64,000 nt of DNA from CAZVYN01 sp964631125 (GCA_964631125.1 CAZVYN010000013.1:1-64000), one strand, 5' to 3'; numbered from the stretch's first letter, positions 15,953 to 25,126 are shown. Program-made: numbers and translations. Notes: a model not told the origin generated them from the sequence alone.

Positions 15953-16675
15953 TCAGCCCTGTGTGACGATCTTCTTCACGCGCGACGGAGCGCTCTTGGT
16001 CTCGCAAGCGCCGCCGGAAGTGGTCGTGGTCGTCGAGGCGTCCTTCGTGCACGCGCCGACGCCGTTGGTCTGAACGAAGCCCGCGCCCATCGTCGCCGCG
16101 GAGCAACCCTCGGGATTCTCACCACGGAGGGAGAGAACCACGCTGTTGCCGACGCGCGAGACGGAGCAGGAGCGAGTGGCGCAATCGCCCGGACGGCCGG
16201 CCGTGTTGCAGGCGTTCGTCGTCGTGGAGATGGCGTTCTCGATCGTGGCCAGATCCGAACCGGTGAAGATCATGTCGACGCCGCCAGGAACGACAACGCG
16301 CGTGACCTTCGTGTCCGCCGGGAACGACGCAGCCATCGTGCTCTGCATCTCCGCGCAGGAACCACCGTTCGAGGCCTGGGTCGCCGTCGCCTTGGTGGCG
16401 CAGCAGCCGGCGCCGGCCGAGGCCTGCGTGGCCTTCATGTCGCAGCCACCCGCCGACGCCTGCGTGGCCGTGGCCTTCGTTGCGCAGCTTCCGGTGGACG
16501 CCTGCGTCGCCTTGGCGCCGCAACCGCCCTCGGAGGTCGCCTGCACGCTCGCCTTGGTCGCGGAAGAGGCCTTGCAGCCCTCGCCCGCGTTCGAATTCCA
16601 AGCGAACGCGGCAATGCCGAACGAGACCAGCCCGACTGCGAGCAAACCGGTCCGGAGTTGGTTCCGTTGAATCAT
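15953..16675 (-). CDS. Secreted Cys-rich Ala/Thr/Ser repeat protein of unknown function
   Basis: 240 residues from ATG 16675, behind GGAAGGA. Residues 1-30 are a signal peptide (hydrophobic core LLAVGLVSFGIAAFA). Residues about 33-107 carry imperfect repeats of the form CATKATATQASxGGC, each with a Cys (one with CC), spaced by Lys/Ala/Thr/Ser. A globular second half ('VTRVVVPGGVDMIFTGSD', 'ENAISTTTNACN') contains six or more further Cys and a Thr-rich stretch. No family was recognised. The Cys spacing suggests disulfides or metal binding in the envelope. Single-gene unit flanked by a terminator-like hairpin. Confidence 0.75.
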   Translation of the reverse strand: MIQRNQLRTGLLAVGLVSFGIAAFAWNSNAGEGCKASSATKASVQATSEGGCGAKATQASTGSCATKATATQASAGGCDMKATQASAGAGCCATKATATQASNGGSCAEMQSTMAASFPADTKVTRVVVPGGVDMIFTGSDLATIENAISTTTNACNTAGRPGDCATRSCSVSRVGNSVVLSLRGENPEGCSAATMGAGFVQTNGVGACTKDASTTTTTSGGACETKSAPSRVKKIVTQG

Positions 16676-16953
16676 GTTGTGGTGTTCCTTCCGTGTTGGG
16701 GTGGGTGGGTGGGCGGTGCGGCCGCCCGGGGAAAATCATCGAGTCCGAGACGGATCTCCCGGATAGCGCGCTGCAAGAATAGAACCCGCACGTTCCGAGA
16801 TCCACGCTGAAGAACGAGATCGGCCGCTTTCGCGTCCCCCTCCAGGTCGGTGGCGGCGGCCCGCCCCAAGGTCCCCGAGACTCTCAGCGCGGTGCAGGAA
16901 CCCGAGACGCGCGAACAGGTTTCGCCGAAGTTCGTCCCTCGGTCACTCCTCGG

Positions 16954-17592
16954 TCACTCCTCGAGTGAGACCGACTCGATCACGATCGGGGCCACTGGAA
17001 CGCTCTGGTGAATGCCCCGGGTCGCCGTCTTCACCGCGCGGATCCGGTCGATGACGTCGAACCCGGCGATGACCTTGCCGAAAACCGCATAGCCGTTGTC
17101 GCGCGGATTGTTCGGGTTGTAGTCCAGGTTCGGATTGTCGACCAGGTTGATGAAGAACTGGCAGGTCGCGCTGTTCGGATCGGCCTTACGGGCCATCGCG
17201 ACCGTGCCGGCGGAGTTCTTCAGCCCATTTTTCGACTCCAGGGCGATCGGCAGATAGGTCGGCGTCTTCTCCTTCAGGTCCGGCGTGAACCCGCCCCCTT
17301 GGATCATGAAGCCGTCGATGACTCGGTGGAGGATCGTGCCGTCGTAGAAACGGCCCTTCGCGTACTTCTTGAAATTGTCGACCGTGGCCGGGGCCGCGTC
17401 CGCCGACAATTCGATGCGGATCGTTCCCATGGACGTGGAGATCGTGGCCGTGGGCTGCGGTCCCCCCTTCGCGCGGTCGGCGACCGCGACCAAGGCCAGG
17501 AGCGCTCCGGCCAACGCGAGCGGACCACCCGCGAGGACTCCCCAGCGGCGGCGATTCGGCGCGGACTCGGTGAGGGGAAGCAGGATGTTCAT
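16954..17592 (-). CDS. Peptidyl-prolyl cis-trans isomerase, cyclophilin type, membrane-anchored
   Basis: 212 residues, ATG start. An N-terminal hydrophobic segment at about 18-40 acts as signal anchor, placing the catalytic domain in the periplasm. The cyclophilin domain spans about 50-210: 'TSMGTIRIELSADAAPATVDNF' (in part), 'FYDGTILHRVIDGFMIQGGG' (catalytic Arg), 'NSATCQFFINL' and 'YAVFGKVIAGFDVIDRI'. These match the small bacterial PpiA/PpiB family, which speeds proline isomerisation in folding exported proteins. Divergent from korA. Confidence 0.93.
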   Translation of the reverse strand: MNILLPLTESAPNRRRWGVLAGGPLALAGALLALVAVADRAKGGPQPTATISTSMGTIRIELSADAAPATVDNFKKYAKGRFYDGTILHRVIDGFMIQGGGFTPDLKEKTPTYLPIALESKNGLKNSAGTVAMARKADPNSATCQFFINLVDNPNLDYNPNNPRDNGYAVFGKVIAGFDVIDRIRAVKTATRGIHQSVPVAPIVIESVSLEE

Positions 17593-17931
17593 GGCGGACC
17601 TCTTCGCGGTGATCGACGACGCTGAAGCCCCATCGGCCCGGGCAGGCTAGCAGAGCCCGGAAACGACCGGCAATCCAGGCGGTTCCTGGGCCGGGCGCTG
17701 GGGTGCTCTCCGTATCGGCAGATCCGGCGTGCTCCCGCCGGGGTTTCGATCGATCCGCCCGTGCCATCCGCGGCGCGGCGATGGTATCTTGCGCGGTCCC
17801 GGCCAGAAGTGGCCGAAAGAGTAGCAACGGTAGGAGCCGGCAGAGCAGCGATCCGAAACCGACCAACAGATGGGGGCGATCGACCCTACCCGCGAACCGC
17901 GCGGACGGTCGCGCCTCAGGAGCCCGACCGC
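17593..17931. other. 339-base divergent intergenic region (ppi / korA)
   Basis: No credible gene was found in this spacer between the cyclophilin and korA starts. It must hold both promoters. The clearest element is an extended -10 at 17782-17790 pointing toward korA, leaving a leader of about 135 bases. AGGAG at about 17918-17922 is the korA ribosome-binding site. Confidence 0.5.
17782..17790 (+). promoter_or_regulatory. Candidate extended -10 promoter for korAB
   Basis: TGGTATCTT fits a TGn extended -10 with a TATCTT hexamer, in a GC-rich setting where such A/T runs are rare. No good -35 is visible 17 bases upstream, as is common for extended -10 promoters. Confidence 0.3.
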
Positions 17932-19806
17932 ATGGCCAGCACAGACGTGGAGAAGCCGATCCATCGCGACAACGCGAAGACGATCGAGAGCGTCGTCATC
18001 CGATTCACCGGCGACTCCGGCGACGGAATGCAGCTCACCGGTACACAGTTCACCTCGACGAGCGCGCTCGCGGGCAATGATGTCGCGACGCTCCCCGACT
18101 ATCCCGCCGAGATCCGGGCGCCGGCCGGTTCGCTGCCTGGAGTGAGCGGTTTCCAGCTCCACTTCGCCAGCCACGACATCTTCACCCCGGGCGATCGACC
18201 CGACGTCTTGGTGGCGATGAACCCCGCCGCGCTCAAGACGAACATCTCCGACCTGCGGCCGAACGGGCTGCTCGTCGTCAACTCCGATGCGTTCCAGAAG
18301 CGTGACCTGGAGAAGGCCGGATACACGGTGAGTCCACTCGAGGATCACAGCCTCGATGGCTACCGCGTGGTGGCGCTCGATCTGACGCGCCTGACGCGTC
18401 GCGCAGTCGAGGAGACGGGGATCGACACGAAGAGCGCCGATCGCTGCAAGAACCTCTTCGCGCTCGGGATGATGTACTGGCTCTACAACCGATCGAGCGA
18501 GCCGACCGAGACCTATCTGAAGTCGAAGTTCGGGAAGAACCCGACGCTGCTCGAAGCGAACCTGCTGGCGCTCAAGGCCGGCTGGGCCTACTGCGAAGCG
18601 ACCGAGCTGTTCCATGAGAGCTATGTGGTGCCCGCCGCGGTGGTGGCGCCGGGACAGTATCGGAACATCTCGGGCAATTCGGCGCTGGCGCTGGGGCTCG
18701 TGGCGGGCGCCCAGAAGGCGGGCCTACAACTGTTCCTCGGCTCATATCCGATCACACCGGCGAGCGACATCCTCCACGAGCTGGCCGGTTTCAAGAACTT
18801 CGGCGTGATCGCCTTCCAAGCCGAGGACGAGATCGCCGCGATCGGCGCGGCGTTGGGCGCGGCGTTCACCGGCGCGCTCGGCGTCTGCAGCACGAGCGGA
18901 CCCGGGATGGCGCTCAAGACCGAGGCGCTCGGGCTGGCCACGATGGTCGAGCTACCGCTGGTCATCTGCAACATCCAGCGGGGCGGTCCGTCGACCGGCC
19001 TACCGACCAAGACCGAACAGGCCGATCTTTTGCAGGCGATGTTCGGACGCAACTCCGAAGCGCCGATTCCGATCATCGCCGCGGCCACGCCGGGCGACTG
19101 CTTCCAGATCGGCTACGAGGCGGTGCGCATCGCCGTCGAACACATGACGCCGGTGATCTTGCTCTCGGACGGCTATCTCGCCAACGGCTCCGAACCGTGG
19201 CTGCTCCCCGACCTGGACAACTTCCGAGCGATCCGCGTGCAGCGTCCCGACGCCGATCCCGCGACGTTCCAACCGTACGCGCGCAACGCGGAAACGCTGG
19301 CGCGCCCGTGGGCCGTGCCCGGGCAGAGCGGGTTCGAGCATCGAATCGGCGGACTGGAAAAGCAGGACGTGACCGGCAACGTCAACTACGACCCGATCAA
19401 CCACGCGCACATGGTGCACACACGGGCCGAGAAAGTGGCGCGGGTGGCGGCGAGCATCCCGCGGCAAGAGGTGTCGGGAGATCCCGAGGGACAGCTCCTC
19501 GTCGTCGGTTGGGGCTCGACCCACGGCGCCATCCAGGGCGCCGTGCAGAAGGCGCGGGCCGAGGGACTGTCGGTCTCACACGCGCACATCCGCTATCTCA
19601 ATCCGTTCCCGTCGAACCTCGAGGATGTCCTGCGACGTTACGACCGCGTGCTCGTGCCCGAACTGAACATGGGACAGTTGGCCATGCTGCTGCGGTCGCG
19701 CTTCTTGTTGCCGATCGAGGTGCTGAACAAGGTCCAGGGCAAGCCGTTCACCGAACCGGAGATCCGCGCGAGCATCGACGCGCTGCTCCAGAGGAGCCCC
19801 GCATGA
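17932..19806 (+). CDS. korA: 2-oxoacid:ferredoxin oxidoreductase, fused gamma-alpha subunit (KorA)
   Basis: 624 residues from ATG 17932, with AGGAG 9 bases upstream. Residues about 20-200 are the gamma domain ('VIRFTGDSGDGMQLTGTQF', 'PAGSLPGVSGFQLHF'). Residues about 230-620 are the alpha domain: 'SGNSALALGLVAGAQKAG', 'GSYPITPASDILHEL', 'EDEIAAIGAALGAAF', 'CSTSGPGMALKTEA', 'NIQRGGPSTGLPTKTEQAD'. This fused layout is typical of KorA-type enzymes that interconvert 2-oxoglutarate and succinyl-CoA using ferredoxin. Its TGA overlaps the korB ATG, so the two subunits are coupled. No ferredoxin-like delta domain is encoded here. Confidence 0.95.
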   Translation: MASTDVEKPIHRDNAKTIESVVIRFTGDSGDGMQLTGTQFTSTSALAGNDVATLPDYPAEIRAPAGSLPGVSGFQLHFASHDIFTPGDRPDVLVAMNPAALKTNISDLRPNGLLVVNSDAFQKRDLEKAGYTVSPLEDHSLDGYRVVALDLTRLTRRAVEETGIDTKSADRCKNLFALGMMYWLYNRSSEPTETYLKSKFGKNPTLLEANLLALKAGWAYCEATELFHESYVVPAAVVAPGQYRNISGNSALALGLVAGAQKAGLQLFLGSYPITPASDILHELAGFKNFGVIAFQAEDEIAAIGAALGAAFTGALGVCSTSGPGMALKTEALGLATMVELPLVICNIQRGGPSTGLPTKTEQADLLQAMFGRNSEAPIPIIAAATPGDCFQIGYEAVRIAVEHMTPVILLSDGYLANGSEPWLLPDLDNFRAIRVQRPDADPATFQPYARNAETLARPWAVPGQSGFEHRIGGLEKQDVTGNVNYDPINHAHMVHTRAEKVARVAASIPRQEVSGDPEGQLLVVGWGSTHGAIQGAVQKARAEGLSVSHAHIRYLNPFPSNLEDVLRRYDRVLVPELNMGQLAMLLRSRFLLPIEVLNKVQGKPFTEPEIRASIDALLQRSPA

Positions 19807-20831
19807 GCACCGCCATCCAGAATCCGCCTCCGCCGCTCACGAAGAAGGACTTCGCCACCGACCAAGAGGTGCGCTGGTGTCCGGGCTGCGGGGACTACGC
19901 GATCTTGAACGCGGTGCAGACGGTCTTCCCGAACCTGGGCATCCCGCGGGAGAAGTTCGTCATCGTCTCGGGCATCGGCTGTTCGAGCCGCTTCCCGTAT
20001 TACATGAATACGTTCGGCTTCCACACCATCCATGGGCGCGCGCCGGCAGTGGCGACCGGCGTGAAGCTGACCAATCCGGAGCTCTCGGTCTGGGTCGTGA
20101 CCGGCGACGGCGATGGACTCTCGATCGGCGGCAATCACCTCATCCACGCCATGCGGCGCAACGTCGACCTGAAGGTGCTGCTGTTCAACAATCGCATCTA
20201 CGGACTGACCAAGGGGCAGGCCTCGCCGACGTCGGAGTTGGGCAAGAAGACGAAGTCGTCGCCGTTCGGCACGGCGGAGCAGCCATTCAATCCGCTCTCG
20301 GTCGCGCTCGGCGCCGGCGCGCGGTTCGTCGCACGGTCGGTCGACATCTTCGCGCCACATCTGCGATCGGTGTTGGAGGCGGCCGCCAAACACAGAGGGT
20401 CGGCCTTCATCGAGATCTTCCAGAACTGCAACATCTTCAACGACCACGCCTTCGATCCGTGGACCGAGAAAGCGGTGCGCGATGACCGGGTGGTCACGCT
20501 CGAGCACGGCAAGCCGCTGATCTTCGGAAAGGAACGCAATCTCGGGATCCGCGTGACCGACTTCCGGCCCGAGGTTGTGCGTTTCGAGGGTGAGCCGCCG
20601 AAGGACCTGCTCGTGTGGGATGAGACTCGGACCGACACGACGCTCGCGCACATGATCGCGCAGATGGGCGATCGAGCCGACATGCCGATGCCGGTCGGAA
20701 TCCTGCGCAACGTCCAGGAGGAGACTTTCGAGTCGCGGGTGCATGCGCAACTGCGCGACGCCGTCGCGCGGCAAGGCCCCGGCGACATCGCAAAGCTCAT
20801 CCGCGCCGGAGAGATCTGGGACGTGAAGTAG
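19803..20831 (+). CDS. korB: 2-oxoacid:ferredoxin oxidoreductase beta subunit (KorB)
   Basis: 342 residues; ATG overlaps the korA stop. The beta subunit binds thiamine diphosphate and a 4Fe-4S cluster: 'RWCPGCGDYAILNAV' near 25-38, 'VSGIGCSSRFPYYM', the TPP-Mg motif 'GDGDGLSIGGNHLIHAMRRN' ending in 'VLLFNNRIYGLTKGQASPTS', and a later Cys in 'FQNCNIFND'. The C-terminus 'PVGILRNVQEETFE' is typical of KorB rather than pyruvate enzymes. Acts with KorA in a reductive or oxidative TCA cycle. Confidence 0.95.
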   Translation: MSTAIQNPPPPLTKKDFATDQEVRWCPGCGDYAILNAVQTVFPNLGIPREKFVIVSGIGCSSRFPYYMNTFGFHTIHGRAPAVATGVKLTNPELSVWVVTGDGDGLSIGGNHLIHAMRRNVDLKVLLFNNRIYGLTKGQASPTSELGKKTKSSPFGTAEQPFNPLSVALGAGARFVARSVDIFAPHLRSVLEAAAKHRGSAFIEIFQNCNIFNDHAFDPWTEKAVRDDRVVTLEHGKPLIFGKERNLGIRVTDFRPEVVRFEGEPPKDLLVWDETRTDTTLAHMIAQMGDRADMPMPVGILRNVQEETFESRVHAQLRDAVARQGPGDIAKLIRAGEIWDVK

Positions 20832-20864
20832 AGAGGCGCCGCGCGGCTACGCGCGGCGCCTCTC
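20831..20864. terminator. Strong bidirectional hairpin terminator
   Basis: A perfect 15-bp stem with a 4-base GCTA loop starts at the last base of the korB stop and also spans the stop codon of the convergent glycosyltransferase. It is followed on the plus strand by TCTCC rather than a T-run. It would terminate both convergent transcripts. Confidence 0.65.
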
Positions 20865-22034
20865 CAACCCAACTCCCCCTGGCCCCAACTCCCCTTGGCG
20901 CCCGAGCGCCCTTCTGTACGTAGCCTCCAACCTCTCCCCCACCACTTCCCCATCGAACTGCATCGCCGCCGCCCGGCCGCGAAGCGACATCTCACCGCGC
21001 AGCGCCGCGTCCCCCGCGAGCCGCACGATCGCATCGGCCAGCGCCGCCGCATCCCCCGGCGGAGTGAGGAGCCCGGCGCCTGACGGCGCGAGCACTTCGC
21101 GGTAGCCGGGCAGATCCGACGCGATGAGGGGCAGTCCGGCCGCCATCGCCTCGAGCAGAACGACGCCGAACGACTCGCCGCCCGTGGCGGGGGCGAGCGC
21201 GAGATCCGACCGTGCGTACCACGCCGGAAGTTCCTCGGCGGCGACCGCGCCCGCGAAGAAGACATCGAGTCCGCGCGCCGATCGCCGCAACGCGTCTCGA
21301 CGCCTGCCATCTCCGACGCAGAAGAGACGTAGCGGTGAGCGAGCGGAGGCCAGACGCAAGGCGCGCAGCGCGACGTCGTGTCCCTTGCGCGGCTCGAGGC
21401 ATCCGACGAGCAGGAGATCGAGACATTCGGGCGAAGGTCGCGCCGATCGCCGCGTCGGTTCGAGCGGTGGATCGAGATCTCCGGGGCCGGCGAAGCGCGC
21501 GGTGTCGACGCCGTTGGGAGTCAGTTCATACTCGCCGGGCAGCAACGCGTGCGCGAATTCGCGCGCCGCGAGCGAGACAGCAATGCGCCGCGAGATGCGC
21601 GCGTAGACCATGCGTTGGCGCGCGACCCACGCTCGCAGCAACGGATGCGGTCGCCCCGCCGTGTGGAAGGTCGCGACGACCGGCATCTGCGCGGAGGCGA
21701 CGGCCGCGGTCGGCAGTCCCGGTTCGTGCGGCGAGTGCACGTGCGTCAGATCGAAACGATCGGAAGTGAGCAGCGCGCGCAGATCTCGCTCCAGGTTTCT
21801 TCCCCAGACGAACGCCGCGCGACTTCCATGCGCGGGCGCCAGGAACGTCCGACCGATGCGGATCTCTTCGTACTCGCGGCGGGCCGCAGGGAGAGCCTCC
21901 CCGCCGGTCACGACGGTGACCTCGTGGCCCCGTCGGATCAAGGCCCCGGCCTGCAGATGCACCTGCTCGGCGATCCCGCCCAACAGCGGTCGCGCGGAGG
22001 CGGAGACGATGGCGATGCGGAGCGATCGGCTCAT
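20847..22034 (-). CDS. GT4-family glycosyltransferase (GT-B fold)
   Basis: 395 residues from ATG 22034. 'SASARPLLGGIAEQVHLQAG' opens the N-terminal Rossmann domain, with 'DLTHVHSPHEPGLPTAAV' and 'FHTAGRPH' in the acceptor domain. The C-terminal GT1-type domain has 'LTPNGVDTARF', 'LVGCLEPRKGHDVALRAL' and the E-x7-E motif 'GESFGVVLLEAMAAGLP'. It resembles PimB-like hexosyl- or mannosyltransferases. It overlaps the LpxL-like acyltransferase by 4 bases, a pairing seen in lipid-glycan assembly (PimB/PatA-like), so glycolipid synthesis at the inner membrane is likely. Its stop lies inside the terminator hairpin. Confidence 0.88.
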   Translation of the reverse strand: MSRSLRIAIVSASARPLLGGIAEQVHLQAGALIRRGHEVTVVTGGEALPAARREYEEIRIGRTFLAPAHGSRAAFVWGRNLERDLRALLTSDRFDLTHVHSPHEPGLPTAAVASAQMPVVATFHTAGRPHPLLRAWVARQRMVYARISRRIAVSLAAREFAHALLPGEYELTPNGVDTARFAGPGDLDPPLEPTRRSARPSPECLDLLLVGCLEPRKGHDVALRALRLASARSPLRLFCVGDGRRRDALRRSARGLDVFFAGAVAAEELPAWYARSDLALAPATGGESFGVVLLEAMAAGLPLIASDLPGYREVLAPSGAGLLTPPGDAAALADAIVRLAGDAALRGEMSLRGRAAAMQFDGEVVGERLEATYRRALGRQGELGPGGVGLERRRA

Positions 22035-22825
22035 GGGCGGAAGACCATCCAGTCGCCCGGCGCGTCGGCCACCGACTCACGCACGCGCTCGGCGAAAATC
22101 CGCTCCCACTCCTCGACCGTCTGGGCGCGGTTCGGCGATCCACAGGTGAGCGGCTGCGGGACAAAGCGGAAACGCCCAGGGGCGACGCGCTTGGTGCGCA
22201 CATGGAAGACGGCCGCATCGGTGCGCAGCGCCAGCGCCGCCGCCGCGCGCACCCCAGGAGTGGCGGCGCCGGTGGCGCGCCCCTGGTCTCCATCCAGATG
22301 CAGCGCGACCGTTCCTCCGTCTCGCAACACGCCGAGCAGTCGACGCGCGGCGAACGGAGGGTGGTGCACCACGATTCCCTGCTCGCGCAGCGTCGCATCG
22401 ATCTTCCGTTGCCAGCCGGCGCCGAGCTGGACGCCGGCCACGGTGTGGATCGGGCCGATGCGCGGCGCGAGTCGACGTCCGACCGCGATCCAGTTCCCCT
22501 CGTGCACCATCGTGAGGAGTCGACCCCGGCCGGGCGCGACCGCGTCGAGTTCCTCGCCCCCTTCCAGCGTGTGAATCCTCCCTCCGAGCACCGCCAGGAA
22601 CTCGGCGACGAAGCGGGCGTGCGCCAGGACGGCCGAGCGAGCGGCCGCATCGCCGGAATCTGGCAGTTCGAGCACCCGGCGCACGGCCGCGCGGTGGCCC
22701 GCGCGTCTCTCCTGCCAGCCCGAGGGGGCGGCGGTGACGACCCAGGACGCCAGGGCGTCGAGGAGGGCCGGAGGCAACGCCGCCGCGCCGGCGGTGGTCA
22801 GGCCGAAGAGGGGGGAATCGAACAC
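22031..22825 (-). CDS. LpxL/HtrB-like lipid acyltransferase
   Basis: 264 residues from GTG 22825 ('VFDSPLFGLTTAG'); longer in-frame extensions enter the divergent gene. The fold is recognised from 'LLTMVHEGNWIAVGRRL', 'IHTVAGVQLGAGW', 'GGTVALHLDGDQG' and 'AALALRTDAAVFHV', in the order found in LpxL/LpxM and PatA proteins that acylate lipid A or phosphatidylinositol mannosides at the inner membrane. In most family members the catalytic motif is H-x4-D/E; here H is followed by EGNWI, so the acidic partner is missing at the usual spot, though a Glu directly follows the His. Translationally coupled to the downstream glycosyltransferase. Confidence 0.8.
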   Translation of the reverse strand: MFDSPLFGLTTAGAAALPPALLDALASWVVTAAPSGWQERRAGHRAAVRRVLELPDSGDAAARSAVLAHARFVAEFLAVLGGRIHTLEGGEELDAVAPGRGRLLTMVHEGNWIAVGRRLAPRIGPIHTVAGVQLGAGWQRKIDATLREQGIVVHHPPFAARRLLGVLRDGGTVALHLDGDQGRATGAATPGVRAAAALALRTDAAVFHVRTKRVAPGRFRFVPQPLTCGSPNRAQTVEEWERIFAERVRESVADAPGDWMVFRP

Positions 22826-22970
22826 GGGGCATCCAAACCCTAACCGCCCCCCCACCGCAAGCCTGGCGGCTCGAGTCGCAAGAAACCGGACGCGGCGGCC
22901 GATACCCGGACGGACGGCGACGGGGGACCAGACGGGTTCGCGGGCGCCGACTGACCGCAGGGAGGTCCCC

Positions 22971-23795
22971 GTGCCGCTGTCGTTTCTGTCGCGCCGCTCG
23001 CCGACGCCAAAGGTGCCCGAGTCCGAGACGCCGCAGCACGACGCCGCGCGCAGGGAGGACGCCGCGTCGCAACGGGTGACGAACACGCTCGCCGCGTTGA
23101 TCGTTCTGGTCGCGGTCGCAGCCGGCATTGCACAGTTCCAGACCCAGAAACGGATCGCCGAGATCACCGCGGCCGAGGAAGTCGGTCGGATCTTGGATGA
23201 GGCGAACACGCGGTTGGACGCGGCGCAGATCCGTTGGCGTCGCATCGAAGAGGGAGAGACGCCGCGGCTGAGGCGGCCGCCGCTCTCGCGCGAGCCGCTG
23301 GTGACGGAGCACGCGTCGCTGCATCCGCTGGCGCTGGCCGTCGATTCCTCGCTCGCTTCGGCCTGGCGCTGCCTGCTCTGGGAAGCGGATGCGGCGGGGA
23401 TGCGGTCCATCGGGGACACCGCGGCGGCGGCGACGATGACCGCCCGAGCGCTGCAGGAGTCGGAAGTCACCGACGGATTCGCCACGCAGGGACGTCGACT
23501 CGCCCAAGAACTCGAGCGGCGCTACACCTCCCCCGTGCGCGCGCTCTCGGAGAGCGCGAACGTCTTCGTCGGACTCCTCTTTTGCAGCGGGATCCTCTCG
23601 CTGGTCGCGCTCCAGCGGGCCCGGCAGAATCGACGCGAGATGGGCCGCCACCTGCGGGGCGCCCTGCTGACCGAGGAGATGCTCGAACTGTACGGACGCG
23701 GGCTGGAGCGCAAGAACGAAGAGCTTCAACTCGCGAATCAAACGCTGCTCGGGCAGCTCGAGTCTCCGGGTGGGGCCAACGACCGGGCGGCTTGA
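22971..23795 (+). CDS. Two-helix membrane protein of unknown function
   Basis: 274 residues from GTG 22971, with GGGAGG 6 bases upstream. The cytoplasmic N-terminus is polar, then a helix at about 41-58 (LAALIVLVAVAAGIAQF), a periplasmic helical region of about 140 residues, a second helix at about 200-220 (VFVGLLFCSGILSLVAL), and a charged coiled-coil-like tail ('ERKNEELQLANQTLLGQLE'). The topology recalls signalling proteins lacking an output domain, but no family was recognised. First gene of a plus-strand run of envelope proteins. Confidence 0.7.
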   Translation: MPLSFLSRRSPTPKVPESETPQHDAARREDAASQRVTNTLAALIVLVAVAAGIAQFQTQKRIAEITAAEEVGRILDEANTRLDAAQIRWRRIEEGETPRLRRPPLSREPLVTEHASLHPLALAVDSSLASAWRCLLWEADAAGMRSIGDTAAAATMTARALQESEVTDGFATQGRRLAQELERRYTSPVRALSESANVFVGLLFCSGILSLVALQRARQNRREMGRHLRGALLTEEMLELYGRGLERKNEELQLANQTLLGQLESPGGANDRAA

Positions 23796-23839
23796 GAGAC
23801 TTCTCGCGCGAGGCCGCGCTGGGTATCCTGCGCGCCTCC

Positions 23840-25003
23840 GTGAGTCACTCCTTCCACTCATCGCCGCCGACGCTCGCGTCGCTCGCGCTTCTCCTCCTGG
23901 GCCTGCTGTGGCCGGGGTCGACGATCGCGCAGCCGCCGACCCCTTGGGCGCCGACGCCGGGCTGGCGAGTCGCGGCCGCGGCGCCGCTGGCCTGGACGGA
24001 GATCCGCTCGGAGACCTTCCTCTCGCATCCGCCGCGACTCTGGATCGTCGCGCTCGAAGAGACGAGCCCCGGTTACGCGGAGAGCGCGACCGACGACGCG
24101 GGGCCCGACTCGGCCCGGGCGGTGGTGCGTCGTCCACTGCGGCAGACGCGGCTTCGGTTCACCCTGCGCGACGGAGTCGAACGGCGGGACTTGGCCTTCC
24201 TACAGCACATCGATAACCGCAAATTGGAATGGCTGGCGCCGGGCGATCCGCGGCTGTCGGCGGCGCCGACCGTGCGGAACGATCCCGACGATCCCTGGCC
24301 GAACGACTGCGGCGTCGACTTCTTGGAGACGGCGACGCCGCTCGATCTGGACGACGACGATCACAACGAGATGCTGATCCGCTTCATGTCGACGATCGAT
24401 GATCCCGCCGTGCGAGGCCTGCTCCTGGTCGAGGCCGACTCCCTCGATCAGCCGCAGACGGTCTCGCTGGCGGAGATCACCGCCGACATCCGCATGGACG
24501 AAGCGACGCTGACCGAGGTCGTGGTGGCCGAAGGACAGGATCCGGTTCTGATCGCCGATTGGCGCCCGCTGGACGGGTGCCGGTTCTTGCTCGACCTGGA
24601 GGTGCCCGGAGAGCCGAACTGCGACGAATGTTGCGCTTTTCCCGTTGTGATGGTGCGCGACAAGGATCGACTGCTGCATCCGACCTACGACCGCTCCCGG
24701 CAGCGGGGCTATCTGGATCGGCTGAAGCGCGACCTCGCGCTGCTCAGTATCGACTTCGGGGAGGAAGGGCGCGATAGCTCGAGCGTCACGCCGCTCACCT
24801 CGCTGCAGGAGGCTGCGCTCGGTCGCGCCGTGGCGTTCTTCTATCTCACCGGACAGGGCGCCCGGACGCGCGAGAATGTCGCGGGGCAGCTCGGCGCGCG
24901 CGCGGAGCTGCCGCGGACGCTCTTCCTGTTGGATCGGATGGAGAGCTATTTCCTGCGCGCTCCGCGGGAGAAGACGCAACCCGGCGCGCCCGGGCTCCGA
25001 TAA
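23840..25003 (+). CDS. Secreted protein of unknown function
   Basis: 387 residues from GTG 23840; a TTG at 23792 overlapping the upstream TGA would add 16 residues. I prefer 23840 because it gives a compact signal peptide (hydrophobic LASLALLLLGLLWPG, cleavage near TIAQ). The mature part is Asp/Arg-rich, with an acidic run 'LDLDDDDHNEMLIRF' reminiscent of FG-GAP-like calcium loops, and a Cys cluster 'CDECCAF'. Function unknown. It lies between the membrane protein and the CsgG-like gene in the same direction. Confidence 0.65.
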   Translation: MSHSFHSSPPTLASLALLLLGLLWPGSTIAQPPTPWAPTPGWRVAAAAPLAWTEIRSETFLSHPPRLWIVALEETSPGYAESATDDAGPDSARAVVRRPLRQTRLRFTLRDGVERRDLAFLQHIDNRKLEWLAPGDPRLSAAPTVRNDPDDPWPNDCGVDFLETATPLDLDDDDHNEMLIRFMSTIDDPAVRGLLLVEADSLDQPQTVSLAEITADIRMDEATLTEVVVAEGQDPVLIADWRPLDGCRFLLDLEVPGEPNCDECCAFPVVMVRDKDRLLHPTYDRSRQRGYLDRLKRDLALLSIDFGEEGRDSSSVTPLTSLQEAALGRAVAFFYLTGQGARTRENVAGQLGARAELPRTLFLLDRMESYFLRAPREKTQPGAPGLR

Positions 25004-25015
25004 CCGGGCGAAGGC

Positions 25016-25053
25016 TTGAGGGTCACGAGGCCGGGTGTTACGTTCCGGCCTCG
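25016..25053 (+). promoter_or_regulatory. Candidate promoter and overlapping hairpin before the CsgG-like gene
   Basis: TTGAGG at 25016-25021 and TACGTT at 25039-25044, spaced by 17 bases, resemble a sigma-70 promoter. A perfect 9-bp inverted repeat (CGAGGCCGG/CCGGCCTCG, 25026-25034 and 25045-25053) surrounds the -10, so it could instead be an operator or a terminator for the upstream gene. Confidence 0.3.
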
Positions 25054-25126
25054 GTGTCTCCCTCCTATCCCTGGAAAGAACCGGCGTCGGGGATGCTCCC
25101 GGCGCGAACGCCGTGAGGTGCCGCCC

